Shown in pieces: positions 50,750 to 58,385 of a DNA stretch of 64,000 nt; within the stretch, counting starts at the first letter, position 1, and each line of letters starts with the position of its first letter. Below the pieces are notes generated by a model. That model worked only from the letters and a program-made list of their open reading frames with translations. It was not told the DNA's origin and made no database searches. The stretch lies in contig JAIOAX010000004.1 of the NCBI GenBank assembly GCA_019873645.1, forward strand, positions 1 to 64,000. The letters run 5' to 3'. This DNA comes from Chloroflexota bacterium. Lineage in GTDB: Bacteria > Chloroflexota > Anaerolineae > B4-G1 > SLSP01. The position numbers and the translations under genes are program-made.

Positions 50750-51475
50750 ATGACTGAAGCAACATTGGCCGAGGTTTTGCTGAAGTCAGAGGGAATCGAA
50801 CCGGAAACAACGGTTTCGTTGCGGCGGCTGTTGGAAGCAGTATTTGCCTCAACGCAGCCGCGCGCGATGAGTTATACAGAGTTCCTGGAGTGGGCCGATG
50901 AAGACACCTTGGCCGAGTGGGTAAACGGAGAAATTGAGATGACCTCGCCAGCGACAACACAACATCAACTAATTTCCAAATTCCTGACCAAAGTATTGGA
51001 CATCTATATTCAAATGCGCGGCTTGGGCACGTTGCTCTACGCACCTTTCCAAATGAAACTGAAAAATGGCCGTGAGCCTGACCTGCTGTTTGTCAAGCGT
51101 GAACACCTGGCGCGTTTGCGCCCCACACACCTGGATGGTCCCGCCGACCTGGTCATCGAAATCATTTCTTCAGAAAGCGCGCGCCGCGACCGCGCCGACA
51201 AGTTCTATGAATATGCCGAAGGCGGCGTCCCTGAATACTGGTTAATTGATCCCGAACATCAGCGCGCCGAGTTTTATATCCTGGAGAACAATTACTATAC
51301 GCCTGTTTTCAGCGGTAGAGCCGGGCGTTATGATGCGCGAGTACTCCCCGGCTTTTGGCTACAAGTCGAATGGCTGTGGCAAGACCCGCTGCCATCACCG
51401 TTGCGCGTATTGGCCGAAATCGTTGGTATGGACTCAGCTTTGGTTGAGGCTTTCGAGAAAGCTCTGGCAGGCTAA
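50750..51475 (+). CDS. Uma2-family restriction-endonuclease-like protein (DUF820)
   Basis: 241 residues from ATG 50750, with GGAGG six bases upstream (the TTG at 50738 overlaps it). Core motifs: EFLEWADEDTLAEWVNGEIEM, GREPDLLFVKREH (the P-D of the PD-(D/E)xK fold), PADLVIEIIS and FYEYAEGGVPEYWLIDPE. Uma2 proteins are common in Cyanobacteria and Chloroflexota and occur in many copies; function is unknown. A second member lies at 53858. Confidence 0.9.
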   Translation: MTEATLAEVLLKSEGIEPETTVSLRRLLEAVFASTQPRAMSYTEFLEWADEDTLAEWVNGEIEMTSPATTQHQLISKFLTKVLDIYIQMRGLGTLLYAPFQMKLKNGREPDLLFVKREHLARLRPTHLDGPADLVIEIISSESARRDRADKFYEYAEGGVPEYWLIDPEHQRAEFYILENNYYTPVFSGRAGRYDARVLPGFWLQVEWLWQDPLPSPLRVLAEIVGMDSALVEAFEKALAG

Positions 51476-51498
51476 ACTTTTATACTTGGGAGGATGAT

Positions 51499-52932
51499 AT
51501 GCAACCCGCAGACATCGGCATCATCGGCCTCGGAGTGATGGGGCGGATGTTGGCCTTAAATATGGAACGCAACGGCTTTCGTGTGGCCGGTTACGACCTG
51601 GATCATGAGAAAGTGACGGCGTTCGCCGCCCACACCGACAAAAATGTCATCGGCTGCCCTACGCTCGCCGACTTTCTCGCCGCGCTGGAAAAGCCCCGGC
51701 GGATGATGGTGATGGTGCCCGCCGGCAAGCCGGTAGACGCCGTGTTGAGCGACCTCAAAGGCGCGCTGGAACCAGGCGACCTGGTCATCGAGGGCGGCAA
51801 CTCACACTTCAGCGACACCGAGCGCCGCGCCGCCGAATTTGAGGCGCTGGGCATCTATTACATCGGCACAGGCGTCAGCGGCGGCGAATACGGCGCGCTG
51901 TGGGGCCCGGCGATCATGCCCGGCGGGCAACCAGAAGCGTGGTTACTGGTCAAACCGATCTTCGAGGCCATCGCCGCCAAAGTGGAAGGGGAAAATGGGC
52001 AACTTGAACCCTGCGTGAGCTACATCGGCCCGCGCGGCGCCGGACATTACGTCAAAATGGTGCACAATGGCATCGAGTACGGCGACATGCAGCTCATCGC
52101 TGAAGCCTATGACGTGCTCAGTCGCGGACTGGGTCTGACGGCCGCAGAACTCCACGAAGTCTTTGCCGCCTGGAACACCGGCGAGCTGCAATCATACCTC
52201 ATCGAAATTACCGCCGACATCTTCACCAAGATAGATGACCTCACCGGCAAGCCGCTGGTAGATGTGATCCTCGATGAGGCGCAACAAAAAGGCACGGGCA
52301 AATGGACGGCGCAGAACGCCCTCGACCTCGGCGCACCGACGCCCACCCTCAACGCCGCCGTCGAAGCGCGCATCATCTCTGCGTACAAAGAGGAGCGGCT
52401 TCACGCGGCTTCCGTGCTGCCCTTCACGGGGCGGCCGGCCCCGGCCATCGAGCGCGCTGCGTTGATTGACGCCGTAAAGGATGCCCTCTACGCGGCGAAA
52501 ATCTGCTCGTATGCCCAGGGGTTCGCGTTGCTGCGCGCGGCCAGCAAAGAATACGGCTACAATCTCAACTACGGCGAAATCGCCCGCATCTGGCGGGGCG
52601 GTTGCATCATCCGCGCACGGTTCCTCAACACCATCCGCGCCGCCTTCGAGCGTCAGCCGGACCTGCCCAATCTGCTCCTGGACGAAACCTTCGCGCGCGC
52701 GGTCGCCGAGCGGCAGACGGCCCTGCGCGACGTGCTCAGCTTCGCCGTCGCCAAAGGCATCCCCACGCCGGCCTTCTTCTCCGCCCTGGCCTACTACGAC
52801 GCCTACCGCAGTGCGCGACTGCCGGCCAACCTCACCCAGGCGCAGCGGGACTACTTCGGCGCACACACCTACCGTCGCGTGGATCGTCCGCGCAGCGAAT
52901 CGTTCCATACGGAGTGGATCCGCGAGGCATAA
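51499..52932 (+). CDS. gnd: 6-phosphogluconate dehydrogenase, decarboxylating
   Basis: 477 residues. The NADP-binding GLGVMGRMLALNM, the substrate segments VSGGEYGALWGPAIMPGG and GAGHYVKMVHNGIEYGDMQLI, and the C-terminal LNYGEIARIWRGGCIIRARFL show the long, classical form. It oxidises 6-phosphogluconate to ribulose 5-phosphate with loss of CO2. Its place after the LarA/HAD/Gfo operon supports a sugar-acid route that ends in the pentose phosphate pathway. A weak AGGAGG-like site is before ATG 51499. Confidence 0.96.
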   Translation: MQPADIGIIGLGVMGRMLALNMERNGFRVAGYDLDHEKVTAFAAHTDKNVIGCPTLADFLAALEKPRRMMVMVPAGKPVDAVLSDLKGALEPGDLVIEGGNSHFSDTERRAAEFEALGIYYIGTGVSGGEYGALWGPAIMPGGQPEAWLLVKPIFEAIAAKVEGENGQLEPCVSYIGPRGAGHYVKMVHNGIEYGDMQLIAEAYDVLSRGLGLTAAELHEVFAAWNTGELQSYLIEITADIFTKIDDLTGKPLVDVILDEAQQKGTGKWTAQNALDLGAPTPTLNAAVEARIISAYKEERLHAASVLPFTGRPAPAIERAALIDAVKDALYAAKICSYAQGFALLRAASKEYGYNLNYGEIARIWRGGCIIRARFLNTIRAAFERQPDLPNLLLDETFARAVAERQTALRDVLSFAVAKGIPTPAFFSALAYYDAYRSARLPANLTQAQRDYFGAHTYRRVDRPRSESFHTEWIREA

Positions 52933-52963
52933 AGGCAAGGTCTATCACAAGTGAGGCCCCGAA

Positions 52964-53304
52964 GTGAGCGGAACAGGAAAACGTTGGACCGTCTATGACC
53001 GTTACGGCAATCCGATCTATCTGACGCAAGAGTGATGGGAGCATATTATTGCGCCTATCAATCATCCCGAAATGGAGGACTATGAGGATTACCTTCAAAT
53101 CACCATTCAACGGGGGCGGCGACAACAAGAGCCGTTGAATCCATAAAATATCGCTATGCCTGGAAATTTGATGACTTGCCCGGAGATGTTAACCATATTG
53201 TTGCTATTGTCATCTTCGGCTTTGATGTAGACATAGACGGTGCGATCATTCCTAACAACTATGTTGCGACGGCTTTCTTTAAACATATTCGTGAAAAAAG
53301 GTGA
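52964..53304 (+). pseudogene. broken small gene, possible PBECR-type toxin remnant
   Basis: A 113-residue gene interrupted twice: TGA at 53033-53035 after IYLTQE, and TAA at 53144-53146 with a frame change. Reading across both gives RWTVYDRYGNPIYLTQE, then WEHIIAPINHPEMEDYEDYL, then (frame +1) KYRYAWKFDDLPGDVNHIVA and VDIDGAIIPNNYVATAFFKH to a stop at 53302. Both stops are explained by single C-to-T changes (CGA to TGA, CAA to TAA) plus the loss of one A in an A run. The I-Y-L-T-x-E-x-W-x-H-I and H-P-E-M phrases resemble small phage- or plasmid-linked nucleases. The intact gene would end right before the DUF2283 gene. Confidence 0.7.
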
Positions 53305-53308
53305 AGTG

Positions 53309-53710
53309 ATGGATCAAGAAATTGTTTACAATTATGACAAGGAAGTGGATGTGCTCTACATCTCATTCGCTCCTGGCGAGAAAGCGACCACAGCAGTTGA
53401 GCTGAACGAACACATCCTTTTGCGTTTCAACCGCGCTGAAAAGCGCGCGATTGGGCTAACGTTGATGGATTTTTCTGTGTTGGTGCAGTTAGCGATGATG
53501 GGCGGCGCTATGGTGCGCGCGCCGCGTAGTTTCCCCCTGACCGGTTTACAGGATTTGGAGCCGGAGTGGCAAGAAACAGTTCTGGATATCATCACCCGGC
53601 CGCCGGTCAATCAAATTTTGAAAGTGGCGGTCTATACACCATCTATCGCCGAAACTGCGCCGATTGTAATGGTTAATGCGCCTTTGACGCCCCAGTACGC
53701 AGTTACATAG
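53309..53710 (+). CDS. DUF2283 protein, possible antitoxin
   Basis: 133 residues from ATG 53309 with AAAGGTGAAG upstream. The first 60 residues match DUF2283: VYNYDKEVDVLYISFAPGEKATTAVELNEHILLRF and NRAEKRAIGLTLMDFS. The C-terminal 70 residues are of unknown family. It follows the broken gene at four bases' distance, so the two were once an operon and this may be the surviving antitoxin or partner. Confidence 0.8.
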   Translation: MDQEIVYNYDKEVDVLYISFAPGEKATTAVELNEHILLRFNRAEKRAIGLTLMDFSVLVQLAMMGGAMVRAPRSFPLTGLQDLEPEWQETVLDIITRPPVNQILKVAVYTPSIAETAPIVMVNAPLTPQYAVT

Positions 53711-53713
53711 GGG

Positions 53714-53788
53714 TATAGTGCAAATCTTAAAGAGTTTCGCGGCTATACAACCTTGACGCCAGGCGAACACGCCTTCAAGGTGAAGTAG
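53714..53788 (+). pseudogene. short coding remnant
   Basis: A 24-residue frame reading SANLKEFRGYTTLTPGEHAF before KVK and a TAG. It has protein-like composition but no start and no known family. Behind it lie CTAACGCCTAT-like simple repeats (53790-53845). Confidence 0.25.
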
Positions 53789-53857
53789 AGAACGCAAGCC
53801 TATCGGCCTAACGCCTATCTGACTAACGACTACCGGACTATCACAGGAGGTGCACCT

Positions 53858-54580
53858 ATGGAAACAGCGGTTGCAGCAAAACCGGTTACGGCGACTGCGC
53901 CGCCCCAGCGCCAACCGCCCAAATTAGAAATGACCTATCCCGAATTTCTGGAATGGGCCGGCGAAGACAAATTGGTGGAATGGGTGCCGTTGATCGGTTC
54001 ACAAAAAGGGGAGGTCATTATCCAAATGCCGCCAAAAGTCATTCATCAGACCATTTTGTTCTTTCTTGGACGTCTGTTAAGTATGTTTGTAGATATGCTA
54101 GGGCTAGGCAGAGTATGTATTGCCCCACTTGAAGTGAAGTTACATCCCCAGGGCGCGGCACGGGAACCGGATATTTTCTTTGTCGCTCAAGAGCATATAG
54201 ACCGCTTGACGCCGGACAGATTTGAAGGCCCCCCCGATCTCATCGTTGAAATTGTCTCACCGGATAGCGTCAAACGTGACCGCGGCGAAAAATTCCGGGA
54301 ATATGAAAAGGCCGGCGTCCGCGAATACTGGATCATTGACCCGCGTGAAGGTCACGAGCGCGCCGACTTTTTCCACCTGGACGAAGCCGGCGAGTACCAT
54401 CTTTTTGCTACCGAAGAGGATGAACGGGTGGACTCTTACGTTTTACCCGGCTTCTGGCTGAAACCGGCCTGGCTGTGGCAAGCCGATACCCTCAACCCGC
54501 TGGCGTTGCTGTTTGAAATCCGCGGTATGCCGGCAGAACAAATCACACAACTCTTGCAATGGGGAATGAACAATGAGTAG
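53858..54580 (+). CDS. Uma2-family restriction-endonuclease-like protein (DUF820)
   Basis: 240 residues, second Uma2 in the window. PD-(D/E)xK core: MTYPEFLEWAGEDKLVEWVPL, AREPDIFFVAQEH, PPDLIVEIVSPDS, FREYEKAGVREYWIIDP. AGGAGGTG precedes ATG 53858. The last eight bases overlap the start of the phosphofructokinase gene, so translation is coupled, although a functional link is not expected. Confidence 0.9.
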   Translation: METAVAAKPVTATAPPQRQPPKLEMTYPEFLEWAGEDKLVEWVPLIGSQKGEVIIQMPPKVIHQTILFFLGRLLSMFVDMLGLGRVCIAPLEVKLHPQGAAREPDIFFVAQEHIDRLTPDRFEGPPDLIVEIVSPDSVKRDRGEKFREYEKAGVREYWIIDPREGHERADFFHLDEAGEYHLFATEEDERVDSYVLPGFWLKPAWLWQADTLNPLALLFEIRGMPAEQITQLLQWGMNNE

Positions 54581-55883
54581 ACCGAAAAACGTCATCATCG
54601 CCCAATCCGGCGGGCCGACGCCCGTCATCAACGCCTCCTTGCGCGGCGTCATCGAAACATGTCAAGCCTACCCTGGCACATTCGGCACCCTCTACGCCGG
54701 TTTCCACGGCATTGAGGGCGTGCTCAAAGAAGAATTGCTCAACCTTTCGGCGCAACCGGCCGAAGAAATCGCCTTGCTGAGCACCACACCGGCGGCCGGC
54801 GCCATCGGCACGTGCCGTTATAAGCTCAAGAGCAGCCAGAAAGAGGACTTCGAGCGCATCATCGCCGTCTTCAAAGCACACAACATCGGCTACTTCTTCT
54901 ACAACGGCGGTAATGATTCGATGGATACGGCTTACAAGGTCGCCCAACTGGCCCACGAACGCGGCCTTGACCTCGTCGCCACCGGCGTCCCCAAGACGAT
55001 TGATAACGATGTGGGCGGCGGCCTCGCGGCAGACGGTCAGACTTTCGAGGTGATTGACCACACGCCCGGTTACGGCAGCACGGCGCGCTATTGGGCACTC
55101 AATGTGCAAAACGCCAACGAGGAAAACGCCGGCTCCAGTCCCTCTGATCCGGTACTCGTGTTACAGGCGATGGGGCGCAAAATCGGCTACATTCCGGCCG
55201 CGGCGCGGCTGGCCGACCCGCAGCGCGAAATGCCCCTGTTGATTTTCATGCGCGAGTCAGGGCTGTCATTGGAAGCCCTGGCCGACGCGGTCAATGAGAT
55301 GCTCAAAGCCCGTGGACGCGCGCTGGTCGTCATCAGCGAGGGCTTCGATGTAGGCAATCTCGGCGAACGGAAAGACAGTTTCGGGCACACGATGTTCTCA
55401 TCCAGCGAGACGACCGTGGAACAGATTGTGGTCAACTACCTGAACAGCGTCGGCCTGGCGGCGCGCGGCGCGGCGCGGGGCAACGTCCCCGGCACGGATC
55501 AGCGTCACGCGATGATCTACGCTTCGACGGTAGACCTCGAAGAGGCGTACCGCGTGGGACAAAAAGCCGTGCAGATCGCGGCGGAAGTCGGTGGCGGCTA
55601 TATGTCCACCATCCTGCGCCATCCCGGCGATCTCTACCAGGTCACTTACGACAAAGTCCCGTTGGAAATGGTCGCCAATTCCGAGCGCACCTTCCCGGAG
55701 GCGTGGCTCACGCCCGCGCGCACCGATGTCACCGACGCTTTCGTGCGCTACGCGCGTCCGCTCATCGGCGAGCACTGGCCGACCGTCCCATTGGTGAACG
55801 GACGGCAACGCTTCACGCGCTTCGCGCCGATTTTCGCGGAACAGAAACTGCCGCCGTACACACCACAAGCCTACCGCGGCTGA
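54573..55883 (+). CDS. pfp: phosphofructokinase, probably PPi-dependent
   Basis: 436 residues. Phosphorylates fructose 6-phosphate to the 1,6-bisphosphate. AQSGGPTPVINASLRG and PKTIDNDVGGGLAADGQTFEV are typical. At the two residues that decide the phosphate donor it has GGNDSMDTA (Asp rather than Gly after the N/D) and Lys in VPKTIDND (ATP enzymes have Gly there), both as in PPi-using enzymes. The Asn in GGND replaces the more common Asp. A PPi enzyme would link glycolysis to the pyrophosphatase and polyphosphate genes upstream. Start ATG 54573 overlaps Uma2. Confidence 0.9.
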   Translation: MSRPKNVIIAQSGGPTPVINASLRGVIETCQAYPGTFGTLYAGFHGIEGVLKEELLNLSAQPAEEIALLSTTPAAGAIGTCRYKLKSSQKEDFERIIAVFKAHNIGYFFYNGGNDSMDTAYKVAQLAHERGLDLVATGVPKTIDNDVGGGLAADGQTFEVIDHTPGYGSTARYWALNVQNANEENAGSSPSDPVLVLQAMGRKIGYIPAAARLADPQREMPLLIFMRESGLSLEALADAVNEMLKARGRALVVISEGFDVGNLGERKDSFGHTMFSSSETTVEQIVVNYLNSVGLAARGAARGNVPGTDQRHAMIYASTVDLEEAYRVGQKAVQIAAEVGGGYMSTILRHPGDLYQVTYDKVPLEMVANSERTFPEAWLTPARTDVTDAFVRYARPLIGEHWPTVPLVNGRQRFTRFAPIFAEQKLPPYTPQAYRG

Positions 55884-55908
55884 CAGGCGCATCTTCAAAA
55901 TTCACCCC

Positions 55909-56012
55909 GCAGTGGCGCGGTCAGAGACCGGCCACTGCGAGAGCGGCCATGTTGAAATGTACCCATTGACGGCAGGCTTAATCCGTTCCATCCGTTAAAT
56001 CCGTTGACATTT
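55909..56012. repeat. hairpin of the MITE family plus partial 125-bp repeat (minus orientation)
   Basis: 55909-55938: GCAGTGGCGCGGTC / GACCGGCCACTGC, the same stem-loop as in the element at 42175-42198, followed by AAATGTACCCA (55955-55965), like its right end. 55975-56012 read on the minus strand is TGTCAACGGATTTAACGGAT and a third AACGGATT word, matching the middle of copies A and B. Two repeat families are thus packed into one 140-bp gap; the ribosome-binding site of the next gene follows directly. Confidence 0.7.
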
Positions 56013-56026
56013 AAGGAGGCCCTTTT

Positions 56027-57076
56027 TTGTTTCCCTGGCTTGGACAACGACTTGTCGCCCTCTATGGCCCATTTCGACTGTTGAATTCATATCTGTTTCT
56101 GGCCGGCGTCGGCACAACGCTGGCCGCGCTGCTTACCTGGCTTCTGCTGCCGAAGTTATGGCATCGTCTGCCCAAAGACGGCGGGCGAATTTACGCCGTG
56201 GGCGCCCAGGAGAGCCAGGGCAAACCGGTCAGCGCCGGCTTGATCTTTGTTCCCATCTTTGTCAGCGTGTGCTTGCTGGTCCTACCGTACAATTGGCGCT
56301 TCGGCGGCATATTGTTGTGCATGTTACTTTCGATGCTTGAAGGGTACCTCGACGACCGCACACCGGGCGGCTGGGGCGAGTATCGGTTGGGACTGGCCGA
56401 CCTGGGCATCTCGTTGCTGGCGGCGCTCATCATCTGCCGTTGCAAGCCGATGGTGATGTGGCTTCCCCTGTTCAAAACACCGCTCAGCGTAACGCCGTGG
56501 GTCTTCGTCCCGTTGGCGACGCTGCTCTTATGGTTTTCAATCAACGCCACCAACTGCACCGACGGCGTGGATGGGCTCTCAGGCAGTTTGTTGACGCTGG
56601 CGTTCACCTACCTCGGCGGCATCCTATACGGCATCCTGGGGCATCAGGAAATTTCGGCCTACCTGCTGGTGCCGCACTATCCCGATGGCGCGCTTTGGGA
56701 CATCATGGCCTTCGTGATGGTCGGTGTGTTGGGCGGCTATCTGTGGTATAACGCCAATCCTAGTATGGTGTTGATGGGCGACGCCGGATCACGCCCGATG
56801 GGGCTATTGCTGGGGATGCTGGTGCTGGCGAGCGGCAATCCCTTTTTGATTTTGATCGTGGCCGGCGTCGTCCTGGTGAACGGCGGCACCGGCCTGCTCA
56901 AAGTGGCCTTGTTGCGCTTTTTTAAGATCGGCATCTTCAAAAACATACGCTACCCGCTGCACGACCATGTCCGCAAGGTCGCCGGTTGGTCGAATACCCA
57001 GGTTCTGGTGCGCTTTATGCTGATCCAGGCCATCGGCACGCCGCTGCTCCTGGTGCTGCTGTTCAAAGTGCGCTAA
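56027..57076 (+). CDS. MraY/WecA-family phospho-sugar transferase
   Basis: 349 residues from TTG 56027, with AAGGAGG seven bases before it. About ten transmembrane helices. The catalytic loops are NATNCTDGVDGLSGS (N-x2-D-G-x-D-G-L of the family), MVLMGDAGSRPMG, and PLHDHVRKVAGW in the place of the MraY H-H-H loop. It moves a phospho-sugar to a polyprenyl phosphate carrier. MraY usually lies in the cell-wall cluster; here it is alone among sugar genes, and the HDH loop differs from canonical HHH, so it may act on another sugar nucleotide. Confidence 0.85.
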   Translation: MFPWLGQRLVALYGPFRLLNSYLFLAGVGTTLAALLTWLLLPKLWHRLPKDGGRIYAVGAQESQGKPVSAGLIFVPIFVSVCLLVLPYNWRFGGILLCMLLSMLEGYLDDRTPGGWGEYRLGLADLGISLLAALIICRCKPMVMWLPLFKTPLSVTPWVFVPLATLLLWFSINATNCTDGVDGLSGSLLTLAFTYLGGILYGILGHQEISAYLLVPHYPDGALWDIMAFVMVGVLGGYLWYNANPSMVLMGDAGSRPMGLLLGMLVLASGNPFLILIVAGVVLVNGGTGLLKVALLRFFKIGIFKNIRYPLHDHVRKVAGWSNTQVLVRFMLIQAIGTPLLLVLLFKVR

Positions 57077-57110
57077 ACGTTCCAAGTTCAAACGAAAGGG
57101 AGGTTAGGGG

Positions 57111-58217
57111 ATGTTATATCCACTGCGTTTCAAAGAAATTTTGCGCAACTACACTTTCGGTAACCGCTGGATTGTGGATGTGTACGCGAAAGACGGCCTG
57201 CCGGAAAACCACCGCATCGCCGAGACCTGGGAGGTGTGCGACCGTGGAGCCGAATCCAGTGTGGTCATCAACGGCACGCTGGCCGGGAAAACGCTGCACG
57301 AGTTGATCACTGACTACGGCGTGGACTTCCTGGGCCGCGACATTGTTGCCCGCTGCGGCACGCGCTTCCCGCTGCTTATCAAATTCCTCGACGCCTCCAA
57401 CGTTCTCGGCGAGCAGGCGCATCATAGCGACGCGCTGGCGGCGAAACAGGGGCTCTCTGATCCCGGCAAAACCGAGGCCTGGTACATGCTCCACGTCCGC
57501 GAAGGCGCGACCATCCGCTGCGGCAACGTGGATGGGGCGACCGAAGCCGCCGTCCACGACGCCATCATGGACGGCTCAATCCGCAAATGGATGCGGGAAT
57601 ACACCGTGCAACCGGGTGACGCCTTCCTGCTCTATGCCGGAACGATGCACTACTCAGATGGCGGCGTGCTGTTTTACGAAATCATGCAGAACTCCGACGT
57701 GTACATCGGTCTGCGCCCACCCGATCCGACACTGCCGGAGGCGGAACGCGAGGCGCAGGTGCGCATGGCGATGGAAGGTGTACACCTCGAAGAAGGGTTT
57801 GACTGCAAAACCGTCCCGATTGCGCTACGCGAAGGCGAAAATACCCGCACGTTTGTCTTCGCCTGCACTTACTTCGCCCTGGAGCGGCTGGATTTGACCA
57901 CGCCGTACACGCTGAACTGCGACGGCGAGCGGTTCTTTGTGCTGTCGCAGATCGCGGGAACATCCACAGTGGTCTGGGGTGAGCACCGCGAAACGCTGCG
58001 TCCGGGGCATACCTGCCTGCTCCCCGCCAACCTGGGCATGGTGACATTGGAACCCGGTTCCACTCCTTGCGCCTTGCTCAAAGCCTACGTCCCCGACCTG
58101 CTGAACAACATCATTCGCCCCTTGCAAGCCGCCGGCGTCGCCGATGAAGCCATTCTGGGTCTGGGTGGGAAAACCTCTCTAAATCCGTTAGGCCAGCGAC
58201 TCCACCCGGGCGGTTAG
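57111..58217 (+). CDS. mannose-6-phosphate isomerase-like cupin (class I)
   Basis: 368 residues with GGGAGG before ATG 57111. The metal site is shown by LGEQAHHSD (Q, H), KTEAWYML (E) and AGTMHYSDGG (H). It has the double-cupin arrangement with LLPANLGMVTL at the end. The enzyme should interconvert mannose 6-phosphate and fructose 6-phosphate, feeding the phosphofructokinase two genes before and using mannose from the GH38 enzyme. That link is inference. Confidence 0.88.
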   Translation: MLYPLRFKEILRNYTFGNRWIVDVYAKDGLPENHRIAETWEVCDRGAESSVVINGTLAGKTLHELITDYGVDFLGRDIVARCGTRFPLLIKFLDASNVLGEQAHHSDALAAKQGLSDPGKTEAWYMLHVREGATIRCGNVDGATEAAVHDAIMDGSIRKWMREYTVQPGDAFLLYAGTMHYSDGGVLFYEIMQNSDVYIGLRPPDPTLPEAEREAQVRMAMEGVHLEEGFDCKTVPIALREGENTRTFVFACTYFALERLDLTTPYTLNCDGERFFVLSQIAGTSTVVWGEHRETLRPGHTCLLPANLGMVTLEPGSTPCALLKAYVPDLLNNIIRPLQAAGVADEAILGLGGKTSLNPLGQRLHPGG

Positions 58218-58340
58218 ACCTGTCAATCCTGTCCCAAGAAACGCACCGCGTAATTACCGTCCTTAGATTCTCTCGGCGTGCTCTATGTCTCTACGACGAA
58301 ACAGGGGCCCAACCACCCGGTAGGCAAAGCGCCCTGGAAA

Positions 58341-58356
58341 ACCGGCTAAAGCCGGT
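58341..58356. repeat. REP-like hairpin upstream of the beta-lactamase-family gene
   Basis: ACCGGCTAAAGCCGGT, a 7-bp stem with a 2-base loop, with flanks GGAAA and GCGCACAT that match the element at 15306-15321. The rest of the 168-bp gap (58218-58385) shows no gene or clear promoter. Confidence 0.6.
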
Positions 58357-58385
58357 GCGCACATTTGGCAATCTGGAGGTAAGCT

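Noticed and set aside
53033..53035. In-frame TGA read as selenocysteine or recoding
   Set aside because: A second stop and a frame change lie downstream, and no SECIS-like stem follows. Simple decay explains all three lesions.
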